A DNA stretch of 64,000 nucleotides from Omphalotus guepiniiformis (taxonomy: Eukaryota > Basidiomycota > Agaricomycetes > Agaricales > Omphalotaceae), in contig JAQOOI010000021.1 in assembly GCA_028554645.1 (NCBI GenBank), forward strand, positions 310,001 through 374,000, read 5' to 3'. The notes beneath the pieces are model-generated. The model did no database searches. It was not told where the DNA came from and worked only from the letters and a program-made list of their open reading frames with translations. Position 1 is the first letter of the stretch. Each line of letters begins with the position of its first letter. The position numbers and the translations under genes were made by a program. Shown piece by piece: positions 13,001 to 22,207 of this stretch.

Positions 13001-16000
13001 CTATCAATCTATACGGTGATCTGCGAGCATATTCATCTAAGAAGCAAGCTAAGTCGGTCATGGAAAGTTCTTCTCTCTCCCATGTCAATGGTGCAATTGA
13101 ATGGATACTGGACTCAGCGGCATCGGTTCATATAACCGGTGATAAATCTGATTTCACGGACTTCGAATATTTCGATGTTCCTAAAGTTCTAACGTCTTCT
13201 GGAAAGACTGGTGAACAAACACACCTGCTTACGGGCATAGGCACTGTTCATATTCGCGTACGTGATTTGAACGAAAACACTCGAGTTCTCAAACTCGATG
13301 AGGTTCATTATCTTCAAGGGACAGACAGGCTTTTCTCGTTGAATAAATATCAACGATATCTTCGTAAAGAAGATCGCTTATCTGTATATGATACCAATGG
13401 TAACATGCTGCTCATGGGATTTCCCAGTGAGAACCACAACGGGTTATTCACTGTCGAGACCGAAATAGTGCATCCCGAGCATGCTCACGTCATTAAACCA
13501 CAACAAACAAATTCCTTTACCATTTGGCACAACAGATTTGCCCATGCGTCATCAGATGTATTGCGACATCTACCTAATTCAGTTCAAGGTTTTCCAGGCT
13601 CAATAAAGCTGATCAATCTTTCCATGTGTGACGGTTGCAATAAAGGGAAGAAACCGGCAAAATCCTATCCCGCAACCGAGAAGCCACGTAAATCGGAACC
13701 TTTACATCTTGTGCATGCGGACCTCATGGAGTTCCCTGTACGTTCCTATCACGGCTACAAATATATCGTCACCTTTCTAGACGATCATTCTTCTTACGCA
13801 CACCCTATCCTTCTAAAAAACAAGTCTCCTGACACATTGCTAGCCTTTAAATACTATAAAGCGCTGCATGAGAAGGAAACTGGAAAGAAGATCAAGATAT
13901 TACGAGTAGATCAAGGGACAGAATTCCTGAATGAACCATTCCGTACTTACCTCAAAGAGGAAGGAATCCAACTTCAGTTCTCCGCCGCTTATGTTCATCA
14001 ACAAAATGGACGAGCCGAGCGTGTGAATAGAAGTTTGGAAGACAAATCGGAAGCAATGCGACAGCATGCTTGCCTTCCGGAGTCTTGGTGGCAATTCTCA
14101 GTGCTTGCGGCTTCTCATGTTCGAAACCGCAGTCCCTCTCGTATAATCAATTGGAAAACACCTGTAGAACTTTTCTATAACAAGAAACCGGATGTTTCTT
14201 ACTTCCGCACCTTTGGGTCAGCTGCCTACGTTCATATTACAAGAGACGAACGTAACCGTCGTAAACTGACAGCTAAGGCGGAATTGATGACTATGATTGG
14301 ATATTCCGATCATTCTAAAGCATGGATATTCATGACGAAAGACAACAAAGTGAAGGTCTCACCAGACGCTTCCTTTGATGAAACACGGTTCCCACGTTGT
14401 AAATGTGAACCTAAAACTGTAACTACTCCCGAGAACATCCCCGATCTAACGACATCAGATGGTACTCCCGAATTCGATGATGACTTCAATCCTACCGGAC
14501 CCTCATCAGGTCGTCCCGATCATCCGAGAAGTAGAAGTTCTTCTCCGATCGAGGATTTAGAGGATGTGGATTCTGCAGATCCAGACTCACACGGTAGTTC
14601 TTCTAAACCTAAAAAGGAAGTAAAGACAGAACTTCCACCGAGCAGCACGGTACCTCCAACACGAGAACGTCGTACACGTCGAGGAGTGACACCACCTCCT
14701 CTACCGACTGTACCTCCTTGTTCTCCTTTGCGGTCTCCTCGTGAGACACTACCTGCTCCTCCTATAGAACCTCCTGCTCCACAAGCGCGTCTCCGCCCTC
14801 GACGTGCTCTGAGGCCTCCTCTATGTGAAGGCAACATATATGGTGAACGTAGTGACCCTATTCAGTCTGAACAGATGACTGAGCGACAATTTCACCGTCG
14901 CACACATGCCATTGACACCTTACGGCGTCAAGGCAATTTGGGTTCACGTACTGCACCGGATCCTTCCCAATCTGGACCATCGGATGAGACTGCTCGAGAA
15001 GCCTCTCTATCCAGATGTGCTCAGGAAGGGGGAGTTGCTTACGTTGCGCACCTTATGAACCAATCGGAAATCCCTGAAAGTGATGTGATTAAAGAATGGG
15101 ATTATAAAGACATCTTACGTCTTCCGAGATCAGAACAAAAACCATGGTTCCAAGGTTGTCACGAAGAGATAGAAGCTTTAAAGAAGCGGAATGTTTATGA
15201 AGAAGTTGATTTACCGGCAGATCGAAAAGCAATCAAATGTAGATGGGTTTTCAATAAAAAGAAAGACGGCCGATATCGTGCACGTCTTGTTGCTAAGGGA
15301 TTCTCTCAAGTGGATGGAATAGATTACAATGAACTGTTTTCCCCTGTCGTTTGATACGAAACAGTTCGTCTCCTTTTGGCAATAGCAGCTCTCGAAGATT
15401 GGGACATCGAGGCGCTAGATGTTAAAACTGCCTTCTTGTACGGCAAGCTAGACGAGGAGATATATATGGAACAGCCTGAGGGCTTCCGGAAGGGGAATAA
15501 AGTTTGGAGATTAAAACGCGCTTTATATGGACTTAAACAGGCATCACTAGCCTGGTGGCGCGAATGTGAACAGTCGATGAAGAAGTTAGGCTTTAAACGT
15601 AGTCAAGTTGATGCCGGACTATTCATCTTTCGAAGAGGCAACCAATTGGTGATTGCTCTAGTCTATGTCGATGATGCAATGTTTATGGGTCCAGATAAGA
15701 AGCTGATGAGAGAACTCAAACAGCGCTTTATGGATACCTGGGAATGCCGAGACCTAGGCGAACCCCAAGAATTCTTGTCAATGCGTATCACCCGTGACCG
15801 AAAGAATCGAAGATTATATCTAGATCAAACCGCGTATCTCGAGAAGATCGTGAGACGCTTCGGTATGTGGGACGCAAAGGTCGCTTCTACTCCTCTTCCC
15901 ACGAACTTCAAACAAGGGAAGAACACACAGGATGTTGATCTAAAACTTCGCACTCAATATCAACGTGTTATCGGATCTTTGCTTTACTTAATGCTTGGCA

Positions 16001-16620
16001 CGAGACCAGACATTGCTTATGCTGTCACGAAGCTATCGCAGTATTCAATAAATCCTTCACAACAACATTACCAATGGGCAATGTATGTTTTACGGTACCT
16101 GCGAGGCACAAATAAATATAGGATGGTTTATGATGGAAAAGAAGGATTAGGTCTAATGGCTTTCTCCGATAGTGACTACGCACAATGCCCTGATACGTGA
16201 CGCTCCCAAACAGGAAATATCATATTCCTAGCTGGCGCGCCTATCACATGGAAGTCACAATTACAGAAGGTCGTTACCGCTTCCAGCACAGAAGCAGAAT
16301 ACATCTCGCTTAGTGAAGCTGGGAAGCAAATCATTTGGCTAAAGTTTATTCTAACTGAGTTAGGCTTTGATGTCAAATATGTTGCCTTATTAGGTGACAA
16401 TCAAGGGTCACTGTTTATCGCATCAAACCCTGTTGCCGACAAACGTACGAAACACATCAATGTTCGATATCACCAAATCCGAGAATGGGTCGAATCAAAA
16501 CAGATCGAACTTCTTTACGTACCTACTGATCAGCAGACCGCAGATCTACTTACGAAGAACTTAGGAGCTACTTTATTTTGGCAACACGTCTCCTACTTAA
16601 ACATTGAGTTCTTCAAGTAA
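10090..16620 (+). pseudogene. copia gag-pol polyprotein frame with two in-frame TGA stops
   Basis: One frame of 2176 codons runs from ATG 10090 to TAA 16618-16620, interrupted only by TGA at 15352 and 16198. Residues 1-250 are a copia gag (UBN2-like). A basic patch follows at about 255-280 (KKRKNKRSGKKGGPKKGKGK), and no CCHC zinc knuckle was seen. A long acidic, Ser/Pro-rich spacer covers about 310-950. The protease motif is WILDSAASVHITG at about residue 1008. Integrase has an H2C2 zinc site (His1147 to CDGC at 1180) and the catalytic triad D1211, D1274, E1310 with 35-residue spacing. Reverse transcriptase shows KCRWVFNKKKDGRYRARLVA and YVDDAMF at 15664. RNase H follows to the end. Stop 1 falls where the family has Arg in SPVVR-YETVR, stop 2 in PDTR-RSQTG; both are CGA to TGA changes at CpG. 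The element is probably not autonomous now. Confidence 0.95.
11510..12844 (+). other. Long open frame overlapping gag in the +1 frame (444 codons)
   Basis: Within the gag spacer a second frame stays open for 444 codons. Except for one stop near 11477 it is open from about 11186. Its product would be Gln/Ser/Pro-rich, then a charged helix likely to form a coiled coil (QQNNHLREAQTIANYQAEIA region), and would end in a hydrophobic segment LARLVFPVILMTAFFILQYL that could span a membrane. No family is recognised. The plus strand here is poor in T, which lowers stop frequency, so chance is a real alternative. Confidence 0.3.
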
Positions 16621-16668
16621 CTATGCTTTATGATTATGCTTTTGAAACATTATGTACATGTTCTTAGC

Positions 16669-16677
16669 AAGGGGGAG
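16669..16677 (+). other. Polypurine tract of the copia element
   Basis: AAGGGGGAG lies immediately upstream of the 3' LTR, the standard position of the plus-strand primer. Confidence 0.85.
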
Positions 16678-17838
16678 TGTTGGAATATCTGCTTAGTGTA
16701 GACGTACACGTACAGTAGTCCGACATCGCATTACTATGCAAGTATGATTACGCTAAATTCCCAAGAGGAATTATAGCTATTGGACAGTATTATAGATACT
16801 AGTACTTCTTAATCATACGCTACTTTACATTTTTTTTTTTTTTTTTTTTTTTGAATTCATTTTATTGTGCTGAGGCCAATTTGTAGCCTATGATGCACAG
16901 CAGCTATCTGAATGAGTACATAGATGTGTAACAACTGTTGATATGTGAACGTTCATATATGATGTATATCGGCACATCTCCGAGAGTCGGGTATCCTTCC
17001 AATGCCGGGTCCTAATTATCCAGAATTGAGAATCATCTCGCAGCCACCACTTCTGTGTATACCCCCAGCCTACTGTCCCAAATCTCGATCTCCCGGCATA
17101 TCCTGCTTGGTAACCATCACCTTCCCCATATAGAACTTCATGCCCGCCCCGACTAACAGTGCTGCCTACTAAGGCCGCAGTGCATAACCCCCTATTATTC
17201 TAAACCTGAAACCGCTCTTCCCATTTTTCGGGTCCCAATCCGGGTCACCGGTTATTGCGGGCACCACTCCACCCAGTGACCAAGGCGTCATGGATCAAGT
17301 ATTCGGAATTGGCAATAGTGAGCATGCTGGACCTGATACAATCAAATGCGGGTTAATAACGGGATGACAGCTCCGAGTATGATGATGGGCAGGGTAATTA
17401 AGAAGCGTGGAAAGATGTTCCTGATAGGTACTGCCCTTCCGGGCCCAGTTTGTTTCGTATGGTGGGACTCTTAGGCGAGAATCGTTGTTGTGGTAGAAGC
17501 CCAGAGTGTCTAAGGTGTTTTCTCTGGGTTGCGAGGGTGGGGGATTGAAACCCCGTTGGCTCAGATGTCATCAACCTGTGGGAACAGGATGGTCTGAGCC
17601 AGAGTGAATGGTACCACTACACCATCCCACCCCCTACGCTACTTTACATACATGAGCACGGACCATGTATTTTACATATAAAAGTAGTAGGTCGTCCAGC
17701 AAGGACAATAAGTTGAATACTTACTCAAGTTCGACCTCTACTGCTTGTCTATCCAAGAAACTATCAGCTATCGGTGAGTATGCACTTACCGTCTTGTAGC
17801 TGACCTGTCCCCGGTAGTCCACTGTGACCGTTTCAACA
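16678..17838 (+). repeat. 3' LTR of the copia element, split by a SINE
   Basis: LTR sequence runs 16678-16830, is interrupted by 16831-17634, and resumes in 17635-17838. The 15 bp TACGCTACTTTACAT appear on both sides of the interruption, once in the uninterrupted 5' LTR. Confidence 0.95.
16831..17634 (-). mobile_element. tRNA-derived SINE nested in the 3' LTR
   Basis: An 804-bp insert starts on the + strand with a run of 22 T, that is, a poly(A) tail on the minus strand. It is flanked by a perfect 15-bp target duplication (16816-16830, 17635-17649), the mark of LINE-driven target-primed insertion. Its 5' head on the minus strand looks like a tRNA. The acceptor strand GGGGTGG pairs with CCACCC(T). 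The A box TGGTGTAGTGG at 17625-17615 fits TRGYNNARNNG exactly. The T-arm GGGGTTTCAATCCCC holds a B box (GGTTTCAATCC, 17553-17543) with two mismatches. Between them GGCTCAGA and TCTGAGCC form a long anticodon-arm-like stem. The body downstream of the head is not recognised and encodes nothing. Transcription would be by RNA polymerase III. Confidence 0.85.
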
Positions 17839-17843
17839 CTAAC

Positions 17844-19401
17844 CATCGTTCAAGTTGACAACTTGAACTGAGCGCTGCAGCCTTCGACGAAGGTGAAACT
17901 CGGACATTTATCAGGCATTTGCATCAAGTCCTATTGGGAATGCTCCTTTCATTGGCGGAACCCGATATATATAGCGAAAAATGTCCTATTCTCGCAATCT
18001 TAAACCCCGGACTGAACGTCAGACTGAGGTTAGCTGCCAGCTTCACGCTTGCTAAAACCCGGCATAACTTGAAAATAGGGTTGGGGTCGCGCTGTTCGCA
18101 GGTAGTACTGTATGGGGTCCACTCCACAGGACTTACTGTTTTATGTCCGAATTTATTGGTTGCAGCTATGGTCGCGCTAACTTATTTCACAAAAAAAGAG
18201 TAATGACATGCTGTCTTAGCGTCCGTCTAGAGATCCACGGGACGCGTCCCTCACGCAACAAGAAATCAGTGGCAGCTCGCACTCGCATTGGGACAAAGGA
18301 TACGCAAAGGCCAGTATTGCTCTACTAATACCCAAGCTGTCTGACCATGCATAATCTCTGATTTCCTGGAACTTGGTCAGTGTTCCGCTAGTGTTACGAG
18401 GATGCCAAGGAAGCTCGAGGCAAGTACCTCAAGTCTAGCTGTACTGTTCAAGTTTGGGTGGCGGAGAGGTCACGTACAAAGAGTGTATCGATAATCGATG
18501 ACCGCAAACTATAACGAAACGATCATGGAAGTCAGCTATGGGCCGACCTTACGCACAAGTCCCTAGGGTTAGTGAAAGGGCCGTTTAACTAGGACCGGAG
18601 ATTGATCCCTGAGCGAAGGTGAAATGCTAGGTTTTCGAATTGGTGTCATACAGGTCTCCGACCGGGTCATACACCGCAAACGGGGATTTCGCGTACTTTG
18701 CTGATATGTATATGTATACTCAGACCATGCTAGTCCCTACTAGTCCGATCCAGGAGCCCTTCTAGGACTGTCGAGTAACTCGACTATCACAAACCCTTCC
18801 ACCGACCCAATCAGAACGGTAAAGCATATAGTAATCCAAGGAAGTCACTCACACCGCTTAGTAGAGCTCTGCGGAGACTCGGACCAGCAGTGTTTTCTGA
18901 GAGGTCATGGTCCGTACATTGACGCTCAGGCTCCTTCTGGTCTTCTCGCATAAGTGGTTACAAGAACATATGTAGCACCAAGCGAACCCCTTCGCCTTCG
19001 GATGCCGAAATTCTTATCGTCGAGGTCGATCTGACTGTATTTTGATATCCAAGACTGCATCAAGAAGCTCAAATGTTGACGAAGCCATTGGTCTCTTGTC
19101 CCAACGTCCGCACTCGTCACTCGTGGGGTGTAGTATAGTGGTTCCTGCGCATGCGCCGCGTATGGTCTCATATCTCTACAAGCAGAAATATCAACACCGC
19201 AACGACAAACTGTTATTGCTTCGAAGGAGGACATATACACCTAATGTACAAGAATGCCTAATGCGATCGCGCAGAAAAGTATTCAATTGATCCTGGTAGT
19301 AATACGGGATCAGTACTCAGTACATGGGCGCACATTCGCTGAGTTCGTCGGAGTATTGGCGACATACCTGGAGTTATATCCGGTTCAATTCAGTTCGTCC
19401 T
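17844..19401. other. Intergenic, no gene seen
   Basis: About 1.56 kb between the copia element and the second GST. Only short, unconvincing open frames occur. One A-box-like string near 19130 lacks a matching B box and was rejected as a tRNA. Confidence 0.5.
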
Positions 19402-20216
19402 CTACACCGTATCGATTGGTTCGTATTTCTCGAGAGCTTCGATGAATTTTCCCCATCTTCCATCGTGCCAGCTCATGATATTCTTCCATTCCTCGCTATT
19501 GCGGCCCTGTACAGTTCTCACTATCAGGAGGACGCCGAGAAGGGCACCATCTGCAAAGCATGGAGTATCCCCCATCACGTATACGTGCCCCTTCATCAAG
19601 TTATGAAGATCTTCCAGCCAAATTTCAACCTCTTTCCAAGCTTGTACCCGCTTCTCTTCCGGAATCTCGTTGTTGTCCCCGATAGACTTTTCTCCGTACC
19701 TGCGCACGAGGTTCCGGTTATACCCTTCCTGCATACTGGGGCTCAAGTTTTTGAAGATATTTGTCATCAGGATGGGATATGCCGGTCCAAGTCCTTTCAG
19801 GACAGCGTCTGCGAAGGTGCCCTGGAGCACTCGTGTACCGGGAGGTAAGAGTCTAGCCGTGTCCGGATAGGTTCTGTCCAGATATTCGGCAATCAACAGC
19901 GAGTCCGCTATAGCTGCTCCTGTAGAGTCGTCATAAATCATAGGAAGTGTATATCGAGAACTGCCATTTGTGTTCGTAGTGGTAGGCGGAACTCCCAATT
20001 TCTTGGCTACTGGTTCAATGTCATCGTATTCTATCCAGGTTGTGGTATATGGTATGCCCTTATACTGCAAAGAGAACCTACATGAAGCCAAAGATCGTTA
20101 GAAAATATGAAATGAAATGAAGCAGAACGGATGAAAGAATCGAACCGGGTTTTTGAAACGTGGGGTGAATAAGTATGTTCCGGAAAGAGTGACGGAAGGT
20201 CATATAAGGTGATCAT
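19402..20216 (-). CDS. Glutathione S-transferase, etherase-like paralogue
   Basis: Two exons (20216-20146, 20077-19402) encode 248 aa with the same intron position as the GST at 6425. The start MITLYDLPSLFPEH aligns with IITLYDIPCKQEG of the paralogue. Conserved segments are YKGIPYTTTWIEYDDIE, RYTLPMIYDDSTG, AIADSLLIAEYLDRTYPD and, in the helical domain, VMGDTPCFADGALLG. The C-terminus ends in EEWKNIMSWHDGRWGKFIEA, closely matching EEWKDIESWNEGRWARLM of the paralogue. The two genes are diverged paralogues, not a fresh duplicate. It lies head-to-tail with the regulator gene that precedes the PKS, and in such clusters a GST may conjugate or detoxify a reactive product; that is inference. Confidence 0.9.
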
Positions 20217-20991
20217 TTTGCGCTTACTGGAACACCGTTTGGAAGGAAGGCCAACGCTCTGAGTCTTTATACCGCTTCTCTGGCGGTAACGTGACATTCT
20301 CGGATACATAATGAAGAGAAACGATATTATTTAAATCCACTCAATCTCAGAAGACTCGGAGAAGGACTCGGGTCGACGTTAGTCATTCGAGATCAAATTT
20401 TCCTTCGAAGGCCCGATGATACTATTCAAGATGACATACTCTTGAATCAGAGATTTCAAACTTCATGAGAGTAGGAAGGAAGGAAGGAAGTATATCACGG
20501 TACGGTCCCTAGTAGACAGTAGGAGTAACGACCAGCTTGCAATGTGAACAAAACTTTGAGCCAGGTTCGGTCAGCCTTGTTCGTGGACAAGTCCTGGTGA
20601 GAGTACTTAGTAGTAGAAGTAGAAGTTAGTTATATGCGTGCGGATAAGTAAAAAGGTTATCATAGAGAGAAAAAAACGTGGCAATGGAGATTCAACTTGG
20701 AATCGACTTCGACGATTGAATACGATACCAAAGTCTAGACTGTTCGAAGGTTCAGACACTGCTAAGCTTCACTCTATCAGCGAGTCCGAGGGTATGCCCA
20801 GACGACCCTCATTGGATGAGACATGAATCGAGTTGCAGGGTACTAACATATCATACACATCGATTGGTTTACTTGGATGACATACTAGATAGAGTACAAA
20901 GTATCATGAAAAAAGTTTGAAAAGAAAGCCGAAGAGCAAAACGAGAACCAATGCAACTCCCTTGTTCAGAGCACGACTGTAAGAGATCCGC
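20217..20991. other. Intergenic, no gene seen
   Basis: About 775 bp upstream of the GST and downstream of the transcription factor, containing a short GGAA-type microsatellite near 20480. No gene was recognised. Confidence 0.5.
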
Positions 20992-22207
20992 TCAGAACCG
21001 ATAGAGAAACAGAGGATCAAAATGCGAATATTGTGGAAAGCTGGGAGTTGCTCCATAGAAGATGTCGTTCGGAAGCGCGTTCATGCAATACGCATTAGGT
21101 GGTGGTAGACAGTGTATGAATGGATATGGGCATGTAAGTGAATGCATTGCCATTAAATGCGGTCCAACAGGCTCGATGCTCCTAAATAGGTCTTCAGGAT
21201 TGTACCGGACCTGTGATGAAGCGGTGTCGCCGATAAACGAGAAGTCTGTTGGGGTATCCAGCGAGAGTGATTGTCCAAGCAATGACCCATTGACTTGGTC
21301 GTCAAAGTACCCGCCGCTTGAACTATCCGAACACACGGTATATGCGCTTGGTTCAACCCACTGGGCTGAATTCCATTGTTCAGCCTCGGAAAACTCTCGT
21401 ATATCAAAGAAAGCATCCTTAGGATCGGTTCGCATGAGCTGACTCCATAAGTCATCAATGGTTTGAGAGATAAAGTCTTCCTCATCGAATTGAGGGAAGA
21501 CGAGGGCGGAAAAATCGGGTAGAAAAGATTCGGGAGGGGATGCGCTACCAGGTTGTGATCCATATAACTTCTGGCGGGAGATCTCTGGGTCATTGATGTA
21601 GACACATTCCCTTCCACGTGCAGAACATTTTGTGCACGGATACAACAGGTCGCATTTGATCTTGGATTCTGCGCAAGCCTGACCAGAGGTGTCCTTGAGA
21701 GAGAGGTATACCCTAAAAAGAGAGAAACTCACCTCGCAGGACCTCCTTCGCGATTTGGGGCTGTTCCTGCTGACATTCGTCAAGGACAATTAAAACTCAA
21801 GTAGCCTAAGGCAAAGAGGAACTCACGAGTCGCTGCAAGTTCTCTTGTGGCGAGTCAGAAGATCGCTGCGAGTAAACTCTGCTCCACATATCTGTAACAT
21901 ATGTTTTGAGTCCTGATAAATCCGAGGTATCCAGAGTACGACATATACTGCATCTGTAACATCGCTCGTTCGTGTCTAAAGCATAACTTAGTCTATATGG
22001 CATGACGAAAATGATAGTACATACGAGACCTCATATGCCTATTCAGATGAGTAGTCCTCGTAAACTTCGCTGCACAAACCGTACAGGATTTAGTCTCTCA
22101 ATGCGTCAGTTTGAAATTACTTCTCGTTGTCGAAGAGATACAAAACTCACCTGAGGAAGAGTTGGTAGGTTTCCTTTGTGATTGCGTAGCCGTGCACTGG
22201 GACCCAT
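20992..22207 (-). CDS. Fungal transcription factor with two C2H2 fingers and a Zn2Cys6 cluster
   Basis: Six exons (22207-22151, 22094-22025, 21975-21947, 21891-21827, 21769-21733, 21678-20992) join to 314 aa. Finger 1 is CTVCAAKFTRTTHLNRHMRSH (Cys23, Cys26, His39, His43). A TNER linker leads to finger 2, CSIC then GAEFTRSDLLTRHKRTC (Cys51, Cys54, His67, Cys71). The Zn2Cys6 cluster follows with Cys85, 88, 95, 101, 104 and 111 (CEAC, KC, PCTKC, REC). The combination is a known class of fungal DNA-binding regulator. The remaining 200 residues are acidic and Ser/Pro-rich with no fungal-TF middle-homology domain seen, so it is short. The third intron begins AT and ends AG; all others are GT-AG. 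It is the closest gene upstream of the PKS, divergently arranged across 2.9 kb, and is the best candidate for its pathway regulator. Confidence 0.85.

Larger units (their letters stand above)
9075..17838 (+). mobile_element. Ty1/copia LTR retrotransposon (full length, with nested SINE)
   Basis: The element is bounded by 342-bp LTRs with TGTTG/CAACA ends and flanked by a perfect 5-bp target duplication CTAAC (9070-9074 and 17839-17843). After removal of the nested SINE and its 15-bp duplication, the two LTRs differ at only two positions I could find (gacGat/gacAat and gtCacc/gtGacc), which implies a recent insertion. Without the SINE the element is about 7.9 kb. Order inside: LTR, primer-binding site, about 660-bp leader, one long gag-pol frame in the order gag-protease-integrase-RT-RNase H (the copia order), polypurine tract, LTR. 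It lies in an intergenic region between AC19 and the second GST. Confidence 0.96.

Noticed and set aside
19126..19200. tRNA gene
   Set aside because: TAGTATAGTGG fits an A box, but no B box, T-arm or closing acceptor stem follows.
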